Position numbers and translations under genes: made by a program. Of a DNA stretch of 8,197 nt, positions 5,650 to 8,197 are shown one piece after another. The DNA comes from an uncultured Streptococcus sp. Lineage in GTDB: Bacteria > Bacillota > Bacilli > Lactobacillales > Streptococcaceae. The notes beneath the pieces were generated by a model that saw only the letters and a list, made by a program, of their open reading frames with translations, did no database searches and was not told the DNA's origin. Where the stretch lies: contig NZ_CALHWC010000091.1 of the NCBI RefSeq assembly GCF_938036805.1, forward strand, positions 1 to 8,197, read 5' to 3'. How positions within the stretch are numbered: position 1 is the first letter of the stretch; each line of letters begins with the position of its first letter.

Positions 5650-6330
5650 CTAATCCTCCTTGAGCCGCACACCCAGACCCCAAATGGTCTCGATATAGTC
5701 TGTCGAATTATCCAGCTGGGCTAATTTCTTACGAAGATTGCTGAGATGGGCATTGAGCGTATTATCGCCTGGCAGATAGGTCTCCTCCCAGACCGACTCA
5801 TACAGCTCCTCCTTGGTAAAAATCTTTTTAGGATGAGCCAGCAAGGTCTGGAAAATCTGAAATTCCTTTTTCCCCAGCCGCATGGACTGGTCCCCAGAAG
5901 CAATTTCAAAGGTATCTGGCAGAAGGCGAATGTTTTTGATCAAGGTCTCCCCAGCAGGCTTAGACTGGGCCTGCTGACTGCCTCGCAGTTGGACAGTGAC
6001 ACGCGCTGCCACTTCGTCTAGATTAAAGGGCTTGACGATATAATCATTGGCACCTGCAAGGAGATACTGGCTAATGAGGTGTTTGTCACCAAGAGCTGTC
6101 ATCATGATGACCGGTACCTGACTCTGCAAACGGATTTCCTCAAGGACCTGATCCCCATTTTTCCCAGGAAGCATGATATCGAGAAGGACCAAATCAATGC
6201 TTTCTTGCTGGAAGAGTCGCAGCCCTTCTGTACCTGAAAAAGCCTGAAGCACCTCATGGTCTTCGCTTAAGAGACTATACAAAATTTCTTGGATATCATT
6301 ATTATCCTCAATTAATAAGATACGTGCCAC
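5650..6330 (-). CDS. OmpR/PhoB-family response regulator
   Basis: This 226-residue DNA-binding regulator is phosphorylated by the kinase encoded 2 bases downstream. The receiver domain (1-115) has the acidic pocket E8/D9, phospho-acceptor D51 in LLDIMLPG, T78, and K100 in IVKPF. The C-terminal winged helix (about 130-226) shows LGKKEFQIFQTLL, the recognition helix NTLNAHLSNLRKKL and the closing IWGLGVRL. The GTG at 6328-6330 is chosen because AGGAG lies 8 bases before it and the receiver domain begins there (MARILLIEDNND); a GTG three codons earlier overlaps that ribosome binding site and would give 229 residues. The most likely targets are the exporter promoter with its tandem 11-bp repeat and perhaps its own promoter, where the 9-mer ATTTCTATT recurs at 6365-6373. 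The physiological signal is not visible. Confidence 0.94.
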   Translation of the reverse strand: MARILLIEDNNDIQEILYSLLSEDHEVLQAFSGTEGLRLFQQESIDLVLLDIMLPGKNGDQVLEEIRLQSQVPVIMMTALGDKHLISQYLLAGANDYIVKPFNLDEVAARVTVQLRGSQQAQSKPAGETLIKNIRLLPDTFEIASGDQSMRLGKKEFQIFQTLLAHPKKIFTKEELYESVWEETYLPGDNTLNAHLSNLRKKLAQLDNSTDYIETIWGLGVRLKED

Positions 6331-6378
6331 TTGCCTCACTCCTCTTTTCTATGCTTACGAAATCATTTCTATTCCCCT

Positions 6379-6407
6379 AGCCTATCAAATAAAGGGACCT
6401 TCGTCAA
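6379..6407 (-). promoter_or_regulatory. Possible promoter of the two-component operon
   Basis: On the minus strand, TTGACG (6402-6407) is followed after 17 bases by a poor -10, TAGGCT (6379-6384), helped by an upstream TGn. The leader would be about 40 bases and contains ATTTCTATT (plus strand 6365-6373), also found at 2918-2926 before the exporter. The weak -10 makes this tentative. Confidence 0.4.
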
Positions 6408-6472
6408 TGAAAATCTGATAAAATCCTATAGTCCCCAGGTAGATCTGCATGGTAGGTCATCACAAGATGAAC

Positions 6473-6502
6473 TTGACTATCCTTTCTTTCAAATGGTATA
6501 AT
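6473..6502 (+). promoter_or_regulatory. Strong promoter of the 6534-7067 gene
   Basis: TTGACT (6473-6478), an 18-base spacer ending in TGG, and a consensus TATAAT (6497-6502) make this the best sigma-A promoter in the window. Transcription would start near 6509. The ribosome binding site GGGAG (6521-6525) is 8 bases before the ATG. Confidence 0.8.
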
Positions 6503-6533
6503 AGGACCGATGACACAATAGGGAGAATCATCT

Positions 6534-7067
6534 ATGAAAAAAAATGCCAAAACTCAAATCAGCCTTGTATCCATTCTCGTCATCCTGGGCGTTGGTGCAA
6601 GAATGATGCGAGTCATCCACCGCCAGCAAATTAGGGAGCAAAACAGACAAACCGTCCAAACGGCTAAAAAGGTTTCAGAGTTTCAGAAAACACTAGACGA
6701 AGAAGAAACGAAGAAACGGAATGAAACCTTCAACAAGATTTTTAATGATTCCCTAATTCAGAAAAATTTTGAAAATTGGCAAAAAGTCGATGAACTTCAT
6801 GGTTTGGGACAAAGAACTGGGCAATTTTATATCTATAACTTTGAAAAAAAAGAAGAGATACTCTTAGAGAATACAGATCAAGCATTTGTTCTACCCATTC
6901 GGGACAAGAGTGATAACGTCACATTTCAGGCTATCTTTGCCCACAAGGACGGTCAGTGGCACATCATGAAACCAGACGGAAGTTCACAGTTGCAACTAGG
7001 AGAAGCCAACATTTCCGCTGAATCTAAGTTTGTCATCGAAAACAATGTCTTAGACTACGACCAGTAA
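6534..7067 (+). CDS. Membrane-anchored protein of unknown function
   Basis: I do not recognise this 177-residue protein. It starts with a basic tip (MKKNAK) and one hydrophobic segment at about 9-22, with no lipobox cysteine and no obvious signal peptidase site, so it is probably a membrane anchor. A strongly charged, helix-prone stretch at about 27-75 (Arg/Gln then Glu/Lys-rich) may form a coiled coil. A compact, probably beta-rich end follows: QFYIYNF, AFVLPIRD, VTFQAIFAHKDGQWHIMKPDG. Charge is positive on both sides of the hydrophobic segment, leaving the topology open; an outside C-terminal domain is the usual arrangement. The ATG has GGGAG 8 bases upstream and a near-consensus promoter. 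It is divergent from the two-component operon and has its own terminator, so it is probably monocistronic. A link to the kinase or exporter is possible only by position. Confidence 0.8.
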   Translation: MKKNAKTQISLVSILVILGVGARMMRVIHRQQIREQNRQTVQTAKKVSEFQKTLDEEETKKRNETFNKIFNDSLIQKNFENWQKVDELHGLGQRTGQFYIYNFEKKEEILLENTDQAFVLPIRDKSDNVTFQAIFAHKDGQWHIMKPDGSSQLQLGEANISAESKFVIENNVLDYDQ

Positions 7068-7096
7068 ATCAATAAGGACTTGCCTTAATGACATAC

Positions 7097-7141
7097 AAAA
7101 AGCTTAGGACCCCAGCTTGCAGTTGGGATTCTAAGCTTTTT
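7097..7141. terminator. Bidirectional terminator between the unknown gene and bglA
   Basis: AAAAAGCTTAG (7097-7107) pairs with CTAAGCTTTTT (7131-7141). Inside this a second helix, CCCAGC with GTTGGG, extends the stem past an internal mismatch. A-rich and T-rich flanks occur on both sides, so it can serve the 6534-7067 gene on plus and bglA on minus. Confidence 0.9.
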
Positions 7142-7193
7142 AGTTTGCTGTCAGAGAGTCATCCAGAAGTTGGCGAAGCTCTACAGGAGACGT

Positions 7194-8197
7194 TTATTTA
7201 ACAGAGGCCCCATTGGTCGCAATGACTTCTTTGTACCAATAGAAGGATTTCTTGCGCGAACGGGCTAGAGTTCCTTTTCCTTCATTGTCCCGATCGACAT
7301 AGATAAAGCCATAGCGCTTCTTCATTTCTCCTGTTCCGGCAGAGACCAGGTCAATACAACCCCAAGTCGTATAGCCCCAGAGGACGATGCCGTCTTCATG
7401 GATGGCATCTCGCATAGCCTTGATGTGGGCAGCCAGGTAGTCAATCCGATAATCATCCTCGATTTCCCCCGCTTCATTAGGTGTATCCACTGCCCCTAAT
7501 CCATTTTCCACGATAAACATAGGCTTTTGATAACGATCCCAGATGGTATTGAGGGTAATGCGGAGACCAAGAGGGTCAATCTGCCAACCCCATTCTGAGC
7601 TTTCTAAGTAGGGATTCTTCAGAGAAGCAAAGATATTGCCCGCTGTTTTCTCCCTTTCAGCTGGATCGCCTGAAGCGACCCGACTGGCATAGTAGGAGAA
7701 GGAAATAAAGTCCACCGTATAGTCTTTCAACAATTGAAGGTCCTGCTCGGTCATCTCAACCGTGATTCCCTGACGTTCCCACTCTTTTTTAGCATAATTA
7801 GGGTATTCCCCACGCGCCTGCACATCGATAAAGAAATAGTTCTTGCGGTCTTCTTCTAGACCCGCCCAAACATCTCGTGGAGCACAAGTATGTGGGTAGT
7901 TTTGCCCTGCTGCCAGCATACAGCCGACCTTGTTGTTTGGATCAATCTCATGGGCAAGCTTGGTGGCAATGGCTGAAGCCACCAACTCATGGTGGGCTGC
8001 TTGGTATTTGACCTGCTCCTCATTCTCCCCTTCCTCGAAGCAGAGACCCGCTCCCATAAATGGCGCATGGAGGATCATATTGATTTCATTGAAGGTCAGC
8101 CAGTATTTGACCAAGCCCTTGTAGCGGGTAAAGAGAGTGCGACAGAGACGCTCGTAAAATTCCAGCATCTTACGGCTCCGCCAACCACCATATTGCT
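7194..8197 (-). CDS. bglA: 6-phospho-beta-glucosidase, GH1, C-terminal part (start outside the window)
   Basis: About 334 codons of a family 1 glycosidase lie here; usual length is about 475, so roughly 140 N-terminal residues lie beyond the right edge. The frame is open to the edge and reads QYGGWRSRK just before an internal Met at 8166-8168, so that Met is not the start. The acid/base glutamate is in TFNEIN (codon 8085-8087) and the nucleophile in FIVENGLG (codon 7506-7508). The loop SAGTGEMKKRYGF has the Ser, Lys and Tyr that bind the 6-phosphate in phospho-specific members, and WGCIDLVS precedes it. In the cytosol it hydrolyses phosphorylated aryl- or di-beta-glucosides delivered by a PTS permease, giving glucose 6-phosphate. 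The gene ends KEVIATNGASVK and is followed by the terminator at 7097-7141. No PTS gene is visible here. Confidence 0.93.
   Translation of the reverse strand, partial: QYGGWRSRKMLEFYERLCRTLFTRYKGLVKYWLTFNEINMILHAPFMGAGLCFEEGENEEQVKYQAAHHELVASAIATKLAHEIDPNNKVGCMLAAGQNYPHTCAPRDVWAGLEEDRKNYFFIDVQARGEYPNYAKKEWERQGITVEMTEQDLQLLKDYTVDFISFSYYASRVASGDPAEREKTAGNIFASLKNPYLESSEWGWQIDPLGLRITLNTIWDRYQKPMFIVENGLGAVDTPNEAGEIEDDYRIDYLAAHIKAMRDAIHEDGIVLWGYTTWGCIDLVSAGTGEMKKRYGFIYVDRDNEGKGTLARSRKKSFYWYKEVIATNGASVK

Noticed and set aside
5648..5683. TTG start adding 12 residues to the histidine kinase
   Set aside because: It lies within the regulator gene without a ribosome binding site; the ATG at 5645-5647 has AAGGAGG 7 bases upstream and begins with the membrane helix.
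6331..6339. GTG start three codons earlier for the response regulator
   Set aside because: The ribosome binding site would overlap the start codon. The GTG at 6328-6330 gives normal spacing and begins at the receiver domain.
6356..6363. TACGAAAT resembling a ComX (competence) cin-box
   Set aside because: It differs from the TACGAATA core, is about 170 bases from the nearest plus-strand gene, and a much better sigma-A promoter sits in between.
6416..6424. Extended -10-like TGATAAAAT on the plus strand upstream of the 6534-7067 gene
   Set aside because: No -35 is found at the right distance, and the promoter at 6473-6502 is far better; a minor second start cannot be excluded.

Overview
The window looks like chromosome of a Streptococcus, probably of the mitis/sanguinis group. 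This is judged from protein resemblance, strong AAGGAG-type ribosome binding sites, extended -10 (TGnTAnAAT) promoters and compact intergenic regions. I could not run a search, so the species is inference.

Layout. (1) 1-404, minus: 5' part of an AI-2E/PerM-family membrane transporter gene. (2) 512-853, minus: small unknown protein with about three membrane segments. (3) 985-2706, plus: a PabB-PabC fusion for p-aminobenzoate (folate) synthesis, divergent from gene 2, with an apparently leaderless start. (4) 2701-2884: a non-coding element of three hairpins that looks like a dispersed repeat; it overlaps the pabB stop codon and probably ends that transcript. (5) 2918-4730, plus: a promoter with an exact 11-bp tandem repeat, then an overlapping gene pair for a BcrA-type ABC exporter (ATPase and six-segment permease). 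(6) 4772-6330, minus: response regulator and histidine kinase genes transcribed towards the exporter pair; the two operons share one bidirectional terminator. (7) 6534-7067, plus: a membrane-anchored protein of unknown function with a near-consensus promoter, divergent from the response regulator. (8) 7194-8197, minus: 3' part of a GH1 6-phospho-beta-glucosidase gene (bglA), separated from gene 7 by a second bidirectional terminator.

How the genes may work together. The central block (2918-6330) reads as a sensing and export module: an OmpR-type regulator, a kinase with one membrane helix and almost no extracellular part, and a BcrA-type exporter whose promoter carries tandem 11-bp repeats of the sort OmpR-family regulators often bind. 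Membrane-active peptides or cell-envelope stress are plausible signals, but this is inferred from family and layout. The flanking genes look like separate housekeeping or metabolic units.

I see no mobile-element transposase, tRNA, rRNA, CRISPR array or phage gene. The least explained items are the two unknown membrane proteins, the hairpin element, and a motif shared by the promoters of the 512-853 gene and the exporter operon.
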